Assembly: GCA_041910015.1 (NCBI GenBank)
Contig: JAYRRR010000001.1
Coordinates: 62,001-126,000 of the forward strand
Source: RPQJ01 sp041910015
GTDB lineage: Bacteria > Pseudomonadota > Gammaproteobacteria > Steroidobacterales > Steroidobacteraceae
Length of the DNA stretch: 64,000 bases
Reading direction: 5' to 3'
Below are positions 51,998 to 59,758 of the stretch, one piece after another. The position numbers and the translations under genes were made by a program. Every line of letters starts with the position of its first letter. Within the stretch, counting starts at the first letter, position 1. The notes under the pieces were generated by a model, which had not been told where the DNA came from, did no database searches, and was given only the letters and a program-made list of their open reading frames with translations.

Positions 51998-52510
51998 TCA
52001 GTGCTTCGTGTTCAGCGCCAGCCTGCCCACCTGCACCCGGCGGCACAGCTGCTCGCTCACGAGTTCGCCGTCGTGGCCATGGAAGGCATATTGCAGGTCG
52101 AGCTGATAACCGCGACCGAGAGCCGTCTCGATTTCCGTCTGCGACACGCCCGCGAGCGTCACGCGGTAGCTCATCCGCTCGCCGACTCGCAGCGGCCGTT
52201 GGAACTTCTGCTCCAGCGCGACAGTCACGCCCGTGGCATAGCCGGCCACTTCCAGGAGCTGGATCGCGCGCTCGTGCGGTTCGACATCGGTCCGCGGCTC
52301 GGGTGTCCAGAGTGGTGGCATCGTCCAGACCATCAGCAGGGCCGCTGGCGCGTGCACGAACTCCCGTTCGAACACCGAGTAGCTCCTGTTGTCTTCCCGG
52401 ATCACCTCACACCAGTGGCGAATGTCCGGAATGTTCGCTGCCTGGCGAGCCGGGATCATGGCCGATTGCCTCCCTACGAGCGCATTCACCGCGGTGATGT
52501 CGAGAGCCAT
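51998..52510 (-). CDS. Hotdog-fold protein, degenerate MaoC type (module 3)
   Basis: A 170-aa protein of the same family (IPDIRHWCEVIREDNRSYSVFE, FQRPLRVGERMSYRVTLAGVSQTEIETALGRGY). The motif region (EDNRSYSV) lacks the His and the Pro-Leu, so it is not a self-standing hydratase. Modules 1 and 2 have only two hotdog genes, making this a third, extra subunit. First gene of the minus-strand run to the Mo enzyme. Confidence 0.78.
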   Translation of the reverse strand: MALDITAVNALVGRQSAMIPARQAANIPDIRHWCEVIREDNRSYSVFEREFVHAPAALLMVWTMPPLWTPEPRTDVEPHERAIQLLEVAGYATGVTVALEQKFQRPLRVGERMSYRVTLAGVSQTEIETALGRGYQLDLQYAFHGHDGELVSEQLCRRVQVGRLALNTKH

Positions 52511-52539
52511 CTTCTTCGGTCTCCATGGAAAGCAATGCC

Positions 52540-52568
52540 AGGCTTTGGCCCGGCTTCAACGCTGTCAA
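52540..52568 (-). promoter_or_regulatory. Candidate sigma70-type promoter for module 3
   Basis: On the minus strand a perfect TTGACA (52563-52568) is followed at 17 nt by AAGCCT (52540-52545), a weak -10. It lies 30 bp before ATG 52510. The upstream side of the -35 overlaps an inverted repeat at 52568-52586. The regulon dyad at its fixed spacing is not present. Confidence 0.35.
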
Positions 52569-52586
52569 TCCGGTTTTCGTCCGGAT
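52568..52586. repeat. Short inverted repeat (ATCCGG, 7-nt spacer, CCGGAT)
   Basis: Perfect 6-base arms flank a 7-nt spacer. It lies about 68 bp after the ligase stop codon at 52654 and abuts the -35 of the module 3 promoter candidate. It may be an operator or a weak terminator stem; there is no T tract. Confidence 0.3.
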
Positions 52587-52653
52587 ATCGTCCACCTGGA
52601 GGGTTCAGCCCGGTATGCCGTCCGCTACCCGACGTGAACCATCCGTTCGATCC

Positions 52654-54279
52654 CTATCGCTGCAACTCGAAATCGCTCTTCAGTCGATCCCACGTCGTGG
52701 CTGAAATGCCTTTCGCCCGCAGCTTGTACTTCTCCAGCTTCTGGGTGGGCGTATACGGCAGCTCACTGACGAACTCGATATAGCGAGGCACGCAGAAGTA
52801 CGGAGCACGTTCGTTGATGTAGCGCGCGAGTTCCTCGCTGCTCAGGTGGTGACCTGGCTTCAGGATCGCATCGAGCTTGATCTCGTGCTCGGACTCGAGC
52901 GTCTCGGACGGCACGCCATATACGGCCGCGGCAGCCACCGCGGGATGAGCGGCGGCGACGCACTCCACCTGCAGCGACGAGATGTTCCGGCCCTTGTAGC
53001 GAATGTAGTCCTTCTTCCTGTCGACGAAGAAGAAGTCTCCCCCGGCATCCCTCACACCGAGATCGCCCGAGCCGTACCACTCACCGCGAAACGCCCGTTG
53101 CGTCGCGTCGGGATCGTCGAGGTAACCGCTGAAGATCACATGCGGAGCCAGGGGCCTGATCGAGAACTCGCCGACCTCGCCTGCTCCGGCCTCCTGACCA
53201 TCGTCCCGGAAGAGCTTTACCTCCATGTCGTCGAACAGCCTTCCCAGAGCATTCGGCTTGCACTGGGACGTCGGTGTCTCAAACTTGGAGAGGATCGGCA
53301 TGGCCTCGCTCTGCCCGAACCCCTGCACGATGCCCTCCATTCCGAAACGTTCACAGAACGGGCCGAGCAGCTTCTGCGGCATGGGCACCATGCTCGCGAC
53401 GCGCAGGGGGTTGTCTGCATCGTCGTCCCTGCGCGGTTCGTTCCAGAGGAACATGTGCATCGCGCCGAGAGTCATTGTCTGCGTGGCGCCGTAGTGGCGA
53501 ATGCGATCCCAGAACTTCGAGACGGAGAACTGCTCATCGAGTCCGCAGGGAATGCCAGCGGACAAAGCCCGGTAGATGTTGGCCACCCAGGCCGCCGAGT
53601 TGTAGAGAGGCAGGCAGTTGTAGGCTATGTCACCGGGTCGGGTCGCATAGAGCCTGTCGTTGTTCACGGCGGCGCGGACCCAGACGTTATGGCTCTGGAT
53701 CACACCCTTCGGTCTGCCCGTGGTACCCGAGGTCCAGAGCACGGCCGACGCATCGCCATAGTCGACGTGCCTGGTCTCCGGTTCGGTACCGGGACGCTCC
53801 GCCAGCTCCTCCAGCGACGCGATGCCGCGGCATGCGAACTCCGCCCCGACCACGTCCGGCCTGCCGCGCAGCAAGAGCCGCCCATAGCGGAGCTCGCTCT
53901 CGACCGGCTGGAGTTTCTCCAGCGCGCTCCTGTCCGCAACCAGCACAGTTCCCCTGCTCGAATTGATCGTGTCAACGAGCCACGTACCACGGTAGTCCGT
54001 GTTCACAGGCACCCACATCGCGCCGAGCTTGTTCGCCGCGAGCGTGAGCAGGACGAACTCCACGCAGCTGTGCATGTAGAGCAGCAGCCGGTCGCCCGCC
54101 CGCAGGCCCAGCCGATGCAGGCCATGCGCATAGGCGTTCACGATGGCATTGGCCCGGCCGTAGCTGTAGCACTGGTCGTCGCTCAACAGGAACGGTGAGT
54201 CGCCGATCGCCTCGGCGTGCAGGCGCAGGAGCCGGAAAGGGATCCTGTTGCGTACATCCTCCAGGTTGACCCGATGCAT
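52654..54279 (-). CDS. AMP-forming acyl-CoA ligase
   Basis: A 541-aa ANL-family ligase: P-loop LWTSGTTGRPKGVIQSH, QGFGQSEAMP as the A5 region, GSGDLGVRDAGGDFFFVDRKKDYIRYKGRNISS, and TQKLEKYKLR with the catalytic Lys near the end. Relatives of this type (crotonobetaine/steroid-acid ligase-like) often activate bulky acids. ATG 54279 chosen because the upstream frame overlaps the next gene. Follows the cycloisomerase homologue by 13 bp. Confidence 0.9.
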   Translation of the reverse strand: MHRVNLEDVRNRIPFRLLRLHAEAIGDSPFLLSDDQCYSYGRANAIVNAYAHGLHRLGLRAGDRLLLYMHSCVEFVLLTLAANKLGAMWVPVNTDYRGTWLVDTINSSRGTVLVADRSALEKLQPVESELRYGRLLLRGRPDVVGAEFACRGIASLEELAERPGTEPETRHVDYGDASAVLWTSGTTGRPKGVIQSHNVWVRAAVNNDRLYATRPGDIAYNCLPLYNSAAWVANIYRALSAGIPCGLDEQFSVSKFWDRIRHYGATQTMTLGAMHMFLWNEPRRDDDADNPLRVASMVPMPQKLLGPFCERFGMEGIVQGFGQSEAMPILSKFETPTSQCKPNALGRLFDDMEVKLFRDDGQEAGAGEVGEFSIRPLAPHVIFSGYLDDPDATQRAFRGEWYGSGDLGVRDAGGDFFFVDRKKDYIRYKGRNISSLQVECVAAAHPAVAAAAVYGVPSETLESEHEIKLDAILKPGHHLSSEELARYINERAPYFCVPRYIEFVSELPYTPTQKLEKYKLRAKGISATTWDRLKSDFELQR

Positions 54280-54292
54280 TGCAGGACGCCGC

Positions 54293-55156
54293 TCAGCCGA
54301 GACGCATGAGGTGCGTCGCGAAGTCGATGAGCACGAGGACCATCGCAGCGGCCGCGAGCGCTTCGAACACGACCCGGCTCGGCGCCCACCGATCACCGGC
54401 CGTCTCCTCCAGTCTGAAGACCATCGGAAAGCTCGGCAGGAAGTAGCAGGCGTAGAATATCGATCCGTACTGCAGCATCCAGCCGAGGTCCCGGTACCAG
54501 AAGTAGGGCTTGTTGGCGTCAGTCGCGACCAGCCGCGTCTCGAGGAAGGCCATGAGATAGGCGACCGCCACCACCGTCACGGCCGTCAGCACCGGCTTGA
54601 ACGCCCCGACATCGATGGTGCGGACGCGCCGCATCATCAGCACCGCAACGGTGTGATACACGACGAAGAAGGCCGGTGCATTGAAATACATGCCGATCGG
54701 AATGACCTGCTGGCCGCTGCCGACGAGCGCCGAATCCAGCGACAGGGAAACCTTCGGAAAGTAGTACACCATGCCGAGCACGTCGAAGAAGTACTCGCAG
54801 CCGAAGTAGGTCACGACGAAGTTGTAGACGAACATCCACAACACCATCTTGACCGCGTAGTTGTCCCACCACGCCCGGCCGGTGACCGTCGGCCTCAGCA
54901 CGGCCGGGATCACGATCAGCGGCAGCAGCAGCGCGAGATTCTGGATGACGTGCCAGAGCGTGCCCACGTTCATCCAGCCCATGAGCTGCTTCGAGTAGTT
55001 CAGGGCGAAGAAGTACGGCAGATAGGCCAGGAAGAACTTCTCGCCCCACGCCTTGTCGGGATTCGACGAGAACCAGTGGCCGTGCTGCAGGCCTCCGGCG
55101 CGCTCAGCGGCGACGCCTGATCCGGAAACGACATGCTCGAGAGGGGCCTGGGTCAT
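54293..55156 (-). CDS. Membrane protein homologous to cycloeucalenol cycloisomerase
   Basis: A 287-aa integral membrane protein with about six to seven hydrophobic helices. As I recall plant cycloeucalenol:obtusifoliol isomerase (CPI1), the shared blocks are NPxKxWGExFF, the Y-VK-LW segment, YFF-VLG-xYxFP, YH plus RRxR, YLMAFLET, FYACYFLPSFPMVFRLEE and SRVxxxALxAAM. That enzyme opens the 9beta,19-cyclopropane ring of plant sterols. Gene order (a CoA ligase follows, a regulated promoter precedes) places it in sterol catabolism. Homology is strong; the reaction in this bacterium is inferred. Confidence 0.8.
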   Translation of the reverse strand: MTQAPLEHVVSGSGVAAERAGGLQHGHWFSSNPDKAWGEKFFLAYLPYFFALNYSKQLMGWMNVGTLWHVIQNLALLLPLIVIPAVLRPTVTGRAWWDNYAVKMVLWMFVYNFVVTYFGCEYFFDVLGMVYYFPKVSLSLDSALVGSGQQVIPIGMYFNAPAFFVVYHTVAVLMMRRVRTIDVGAFKPVLTAVTVVAVAYLMAFLETRLVATDANKPYFWYRDLGWMLQYGSIFYACYFLPSFPMVFRLEETAGDRWAPSRVVFEALAAAAMVLVLIDFATHLMRLG

Positions 55157-55228
55157 GTTCTCCCCATCCAGCTTTCGCGGTTGCGATCGACCTGCCGTGC
55201 GACGTCGTTGTGGCACCACGACGCCACG

Positions 55229-55274
55229 AATCTATGCGACGGCACTGCCCTGCTCCTCGTCTGATCGGACGATG
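55229..55274 (-). promoter_or_regulatory. Regulon dyad F with -10 element, upstream of the cycloisomerase gene
   Basis: The dyad at 55255-55274 reads, in the transcribed direction, CATCGTCCG-AT-CAGACGAGG. 29 nt after the centre is TAGATT (55229-55234), and the next bases TCGTG match site B as well. The leader to ATG 55156 is about 65 nt. Confidence 0.7.
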
Positions 55275-55298
55275 ACTGCACGCAGCTGAATTCGGCGC

Positions 55299-56063
55299 TC
55301 AGGTCGCGAGCCAGCCGCCGTCAGCCGTCACCGCCGCGCCGTTCACATGGCGTGACTCGTTGCTGGCGAGAAACAGCGCCAGTCTTGCGATGTCCAGCGG
55401 TTCCAGCATCGTCGGCATGGTGGCGAGAAAGGTGCGGACGCGTTCGGTGCCCGCGCTGTCCCACTGCTGCGGATCCGTGCCTGACACGATCGACGTACTG
55501 ACGCCGCCGGGAAGAATTGCATTGCAGCGGATGCCCTGCCGCGCATACATCCAGGCAGTATTGCGCGTCAGGCCGAGCAGGCCATGCTTCGAAGACGTGT
55601 AGGCGGCGCCGGCCACCGCGCCACTATTGCCCGCGGCCGAGACGACATTGACGATGGCGCCGCCGCCAGAGGCCAGCATGCACTGCACGGCGCGGCGGCT
55701 CGTGTACATCGGCCCTGTCAGATTGATCGCGAGCAGGCGCTCCCAGACCTCGTCGGGCACTGAGCCGACGCCGTGGTTGTAGTCCATCGTGCCTGCGTTG
55801 TTGACGAGCACGTCGAGCCGGCCGAAGTCGGCAACCGCCCGGTCGATCATGGCTTCGGCATCGGCCCGCAGCGCCACGTTGCCCTGCACGGCGACGATCG
55901 GGCCACCAGAGGCGCGGAGCGCGCTGACGACCTCGTCGAGGGTGCGGGCGTTCCAGTCGCTGGCGACCACCGCAGCGCCCTCGGCGACGAACAGCTCCGC
56001 CGTCGCCCGCCCGATGCCTGAGCCCGCACCGGTGACGACGGCGACCTTGTCTTTCAGACGCAT
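55299..56063 (-). CDS. Short-chain dehydrogenase/reductase
   Basis: A 254-aa classical SDR with TGAGSGIG at about 11-18, NNAG, SAAGNSGAVAGAAYTSSK (Ser, Tyr, Lys) and the usual VNGAAVTADGGW end. Likely a hydroxysteroid dehydrogenase. ATG 56063 is preceded by AAGGAGGG. It ends 25 bp before dyad F and has its own dyad H upstream. Confidence 0.88.
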   Translation of the reverse strand: MRLKDKVAVVTGAGSGIGRATAELFVAEGAAVVASDWNARTLDEVVSALRASGGPIVAVQGNVALRADAEAMIDRAVADFGRLDVLVNNAGTMDYNHGVGSVPDEVWERLLAINLTGPMYTSRRAVQCMLASGGGAIVNVVSAAGNSGAVAGAAYTSSKHGLLGLTRNTAWMYARQGIRCNAILPGGVSTSIVSGTDPQQWDSAGTERVRTFLATMPTMLEPLDIARLALFLASNESRHVNGAAVTADGGWLAT

Positions 56064-56107
56064 GGCATCCCTCCTTGTAGCGTTGCAGACGCTGACCCTT
56101 GCGCAGG

Positions 56108-56154
56108 ATTGTCGAAACGACGCTGCGGCGGGGACATCGTCCTCTGGGACTACC
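56108..56154 (-). promoter_or_regulatory. Regulon dyad H with -10 element, upstream of the SDR at 56063
   Basis: The weakest of the seven sites. The dyad at 56135-56154 reads, in the transcribed direction, GGTAGTCCC-AG-AGGACGATG. 30 nt after the centre lies GACAAT (56108-56113), which keeps 4 of 6 bases of TATAAT. Placed 45-90 bp before ATG 56063. Confidence 0.45.
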
Positions 56155-56199
56155 GGAAGCCTGCGGGATCGGGCGGACCGGATGCCCGGCCAGCAAGCG

Positions 56200-57783
56200 T
56201 CAAAGGGCTGGCTGACGTCGCTCGGCGTCGCGCAGAACACGCCGCAGCAGCTTTCCGGTCGCAGTCTTCGGCAACTCGGTCACGAACTCGATGGCACGAG
56301 GATACTTGTACGGGGCCGTGGTCTCCTTCACGTGTTGCTGCAGCTCGAGCTTCAGCGCCTCGGAAGGCGCGAATCCTTTGCGCAACACCACGAATGCCTT
56401 GACGACCTCGCCGCGTTCGGCGTCGGGACCCCCGATCACCGCGCATTCGGTCACCGCCGGATGTTCCTGCAGGGCATTCTCGACCTCAATCGGACCGATG
56501 CGATAGCCGGCAGAGCTGATGATGTCGTCCACCCGTCCCTCATAGGAAATGAATCCGTCCTCATCCATCCGCGCGAGATCGCCGGTCAGGAAGTAATCCA
56601 CCCCCGCGTGTGACGCGCAGGCCCGGGCCGTACGCTCGGGTTCCTCCCAGTAGCCGAGCATGAGCTGCGGATTTGGCAACACGAGGGCGAGCTGTCCTCG
56701 CTCTCCCGCGGGTACGGGCCGGCCGTCCGAATCGAGGACAGCCATCCGGCAGCCGGGCAGGGAGCGTCCCATCGAACCCTCCCTGGCGGGCTGACCTGGA
56801 CGATTGGCCACCGTCATCAACGTCTCGGTCTGACCGTAGGCTTCGAGCAGGGGAATGCCGGTGAGCGCCTGCCAGCGCCGTGTCACTTCCGGATTCACCG
56901 ACTCGCCCGCGGATACCGCCAGTCGCAGACGGCCAAGATCGACGCTCGAGAAATCCTCGTCGATCAGGCGCCTGAATTCGGTCGCTGCGCCGCAGAAGAC
57001 GCTGACCCCGTAACGGGCGATGAGTCGCAGACGTTCCGCCGCGTCAAAGGGCCCGTCGTAGAAGAGCACCGCCGCACCCCGCGACCAGGGGCCGAACAGG
57101 ATGCTGGTGCCAGCCTTCGACCAACCCGTATCGGCCGTACACCACATGAGGTCATCGCGGCCCAGATCGAGCCAGTCACGCGCCGAACCACGCCAGCAGT
57201 AGATCGCGCGCGAGGCATGCGTCACGCCCTTGGGAAGGCCCGTGGAGCCCGAGGTGAAATAGATGATCGCCGGATCCTCGAGGCCTGTATCGGCGCAGTC
57301 GAAGCTCGAGGGCTGGGCATCCAGTGCTGCGTCGAACTCCTGCCATCCATCCGCGGCGCCCACCGCCACCCGCACCCGCAGGCCGGTCGAACTCGCAAAC
57401 TTGCCTGCGCTCGCGGCGGTGGTCACCGCCGCGAGCGCGTGCGCCTTCGTTGCCCGATACAGCACGTCCTTTTCGGTCAGCATCTCGATGCAGGGAACCG
57501 GCACGGCTCCAAGCTTGAGACAGCCGACCATCGCGATCTGCCACTGCGGCACGCGCGGCAACATGACCAGTACGCGATCTCCGCGGCGGACGCCCTCGGC
57601 CGTGAGAAAGGCGGCAAACTGGCTGGAACGACGGGAAATCTCGCCGAAGGAGTGGCGCCGTTCGCAGCCCGCCTGATTGCGCCAGATCAATGCGGGCCTG
57701 TCCGGGTCGGAACGCGCGATCGCATCGACGACATCGCGACCGAAATTGAAGGCATCGGGCAATTGCCAGTCATCATCGTTCAT
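56200..57783 (-). CDS. AMP-forming acyl-CoA ligase, medium-chain type
   Basis: A 527-aa ANL ligase: YFTSGSTGLPKGVTHASRA, EAYGQTETLM, LTGDLARMDEDGFISYEGRVDDIISSAGYRIGPIEVENAL and the catalytic Lys in LPKTATGKLLRRVLRD. WCTADTGWSKAG is typical of the medium-chain acyl-CoA synthetase subgroup. Possibly acts on a shortened side-chain acid. 15 bp after the upstream SDR. Confidence 0.92.
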   Translation of the reverse strand: MNDDDWQLPDAFNFGRDVVDAIARSDPDRPALIWRNQAGCERRHSFGEISRRSSQFAAFLTAEGVRRGDRVLVMLPRVPQWQIAMVGCLKLGAVPVPCIEMLTEKDVLYRATKAHALAAVTTAASAGKFASSTGLRVRVAVGAADGWQEFDAALDAQPSSFDCADTGLEDPAIIYFTSGSTGLPKGVTHASRAIYCWRGSARDWLDLGRDDLMWCTADTGWSKAGTSILFGPWSRGAAVLFYDGPFDAAERLRLIARYGVSVFCGAATEFRRLIDEDFSSVDLGRLRLAVSAGESVNPEVTRRWQALTGIPLLEAYGQTETLMTVANRPGQPAREGSMGRSLPGCRMAVLDSDGRPVPAGERGQLALVLPNPQLMLGYWEEPERTARACASHAGVDYFLTGDLARMDEDGFISYEGRVDDIISSAGYRIGPIEVENALQEHPAVTECAVIGGPDAERGEVVKAFVVLRKGFAPSEALKLELQQHVKETTAPYKYPRAIEFVTELPKTATGKLLRRVLRDAERRQPAL

Positions 57784-57798
57784 CGGGCACTCCCGTGG

Positions 57799-58572
57799 TC
57801 AGGTCGCCGTCCAGCCGCCGTCGACAAGCAGACTGTGACCGGTGACGTACGACGAAGCATCCGACGCCAGGAAGACCGCCGCGCCCGCCACTTCCTCGAG
57901 GCGCCCGAAGCGGCCCATCGGAATGTGGGCCAGCAGGCGCGGCGCAATGTGGTCGTGGCCCAGCATGCCGGCGGTCAGGTCCGTGGCGACGAACCCGAAG
58001 GCGATGGCGTTGACGCGGACGCCGTGCTCCGCCCAGTCGTGCGCGAGCGCCTTTGTGAGCTGCTCCACGCCGCCCTTGGACGCGCAATAGGGCACCTGGC
58101 GTTTCAGGCCGATGTGACCGGCGATGGAACTGACGTTGATGATCGAGCCCCTGCCCTTCTGCAGCATGAGCCCACCGAGGTCGCGGCAACAGCGGAAGAC
58201 GCCGGTGAGATTGACTGCCAGAATCTCGTCCCAGGTCTGCATCGTGGCTTTCTCGATCGAGCCGTAGTGCGGATCGATCCCGGCGTTGTTGACCAGCACA
58301 TCGATGCCGCCGAGCTCGCGCGCGATCCAGTCCCGGCCATGGACCACGTCTTCATCGGAGCGAACGTCCATCGGCAGCACGTGCACGGATCCGCGAACGC
58401 CACGCAGCGCTGCCGCGGTGCGCTCGAGCTTCTCGCGCGAGCGACCACACACCACGACGGTCGCGCCGTGCCCTGCCAGCGCCTCGGCGATGGCGCGCCC
58501 TATGCCCTGACCTCCGCCCGTGACGACCGCCACCCTGCCATCGAGATCGAACAGCGTCTTCGGCACGATCAT
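57799..58572 (-). CDS. Short-chain dehydrogenase/reductase
   Basis: A 257-aa SDR: TGGGQGIG at 19-26, NNAG, SSIAGHIGLKRQVPYCASK (Ser, Tyr, Lys), end VTGHSLLVDGGWT. ATG 58572 overlaps the stop of the ACAD gene upstream by 4 bp, so the two are coupled; a hydroxyacyl-CoA or hydroxysteroid dehydrogenase role in the kinase/ACAD branch is plausible. Confidence 0.9.
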   Translation of the reverse strand: MIVPKTLFDLDGRVAVVTGGGQGIGRAIAEALAGHGATVVVCGRSREKLERTAAALRGVRGSVHVLPMDVRSDEDVVHGRDWIARELGGIDVLVNNAGIDPHYGSIEKATMQTWDEILAVNLTGVFRCCRDLGGLMLQKGRGSIINVSSIAGHIGLKRQVPYCASKGGVEQLTKALAHDWAEHGVRVNAIAFGFVATDLTAGMLGHDHIAPRLLAHIPMGRFGRLEEVAGAAVFLASDASSYVTGHSLLVDGGWTAT

Positions 58573-59747
58573 GCCGCTCCGGCGCTCTTCAAGGCAGCCC
58601 TGGCGATCACCCAGCGATGCACCTCCGACGGACCGTCGTAGATGCGGAACGCGCGGATCTCCCTGAACACCTGCTGCACCACCGTATCGCCTGTCAGCCC
58701 CTTGCCGCCGAGAATCTGCACGCAGCGGTCCGCCACCCGGTACTGCGCTTCCGAGCAGAACACTTTCGCGACGCTCGACTCCTGCCGCGCCGACTGGCCC
58801 TGATCGAGGAGCCAGGCCGTGCGCCAGATCGCGAGCCGGCTCATCGTCAGATCGATCTCGTTGTCCGCCAGCATGAAGCCCACGCCTTCGTGCTCACCGA
58901 GCGTCGTGCCGAACGCCCGGCGCTTACCCGCATGGGCGAGCGCGATGTCGTTGGCGCGGCAGGCCGCACCCTGCCAGCGCATGCAATGCGTCAGGCGCGC
59001 CGGCACGAGGCGCACCTGGGCGTACTTCAGCCCCTTGCCGACTTCGCCCAGCACCTGATCAGCGGGGATGCGACAGTCGGTAAAACTCACGACGCCGTGT
59101 CCACCCGTGAAGCTCGAATCGAGGGAATCGATGAGACGTTCGACGCGGATGCCTTCGACATCCATGTCCGTGAGAAACATCGTCGGTCCGCCGTTCTCGC
59201 CTTCCACGTTCGCCATCACGATGGCAAAGCCTGCACCGACCGCTCCCGTGATGAGCCACTTGAGTCCGTTGACGACGTAGTCGTCGCCCGCACGCCGGGC
59301 AGTGGCGCGGAGAAGGCCAGGGTCCGAACCCGCGCCCGGATGGGGCTCGGTCATGCAGAACACGGAGCGGATCTCGCCGCGGCACAACGGATCGAGCCAG
59401 CGCCGCTTGTGCTCCTCGCAGGCAACGACCTCGAGCAGGTGCATGTTGCCTTCGTCCGGTGCCGCGCAGTGCAACGCGATCGGGCCGAGTGGCGAGTAAC
59501 CCGCCGCCTCGAACACGACGGCGCGACCGAGATGCGTGAGGCCCAGGCCGCCCCGGCGCTGCGCGACATGCGGAGCGAACAGGCCGTGCGCGCGGGCGAG
59601 ATCGTTCAGCTCGCGCCGCAGCTCGTCGTTGGGTCCGTACGCGCCGAGTCGCGGATCCTTTTCATATGCAATCACGTGCTCGCGCACGAAACCACGGGTT
59701 CGCTCGCCGAGTGCCTGAAGATCCGGAGGTATCGTGAAATCGATCAT
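58569..59747 (-). CDS. Acyl-CoA dehydrogenase linked to an APH-fold kinase
   Basis: A 392-aa ACAD: TEPHPGAGSDPGLLRA, GLKWLITGAVGAGFAIVMA, KRRAFGTTLGEHEGVGFMLAD, LGGKGLTGDTVVQQVFREIRAFRIYDGPSEVHRWVIAR. The last blocks resemble the ACAD10/ACAD11 subgroup, whose members work with an aminoglycoside-phosphotransferase-like kinase on hydroxyacyl-CoA; such a kinase gene lies 11 bp upstream. ATG 59747 (MIDFTIPPDLQ) chosen. Confidence 0.92.
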   Translation of the reverse strand: MIDFTIPPDLQALGERTRGFVREHVIAYEKDPRLGAYGPNDELRRELNDLARAHGLFAPHVAQRRGGLGLTHLGRAVVFEAAGYSPLGPIALHCAAPDEGNMHLLEVVACEEHKRRWLDPLCRGEIRSVFCMTEPHPGAGSDPGLLRATARRAGDDYVVNGLKWLITGAVGAGFAIVMANVEGENGGPTMFLTDMDVEGIRVERLIDSLDSSFTGGHGVVSFTDCRIPADQVLGEVGKGLKYAQVRLVPARLTHCMRWQGAACRANDIALAHAGKRRAFGTTLGEHEGVGFMLADNEIDLTMSRLAIWRTAWLLDQGQSARQESSVAKVFCSEAQYRVADRCVQILGGKGLTGDTVVQQVFREIRAFRIYDGPSEVHRWVIARAALKSAGAA

Positions 59748-59758
59748 GTTCTTCCCAG

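Noticed and set aside
52574..52600. CGGACGA and GGACGATA half-sites before module 3 as an eighth regulon dyad
   Set aside because: The second half does not pair and no -10 hexamer lies 29-30 nt from a plausible centre; a TTGACA promoter is the simpler reading.
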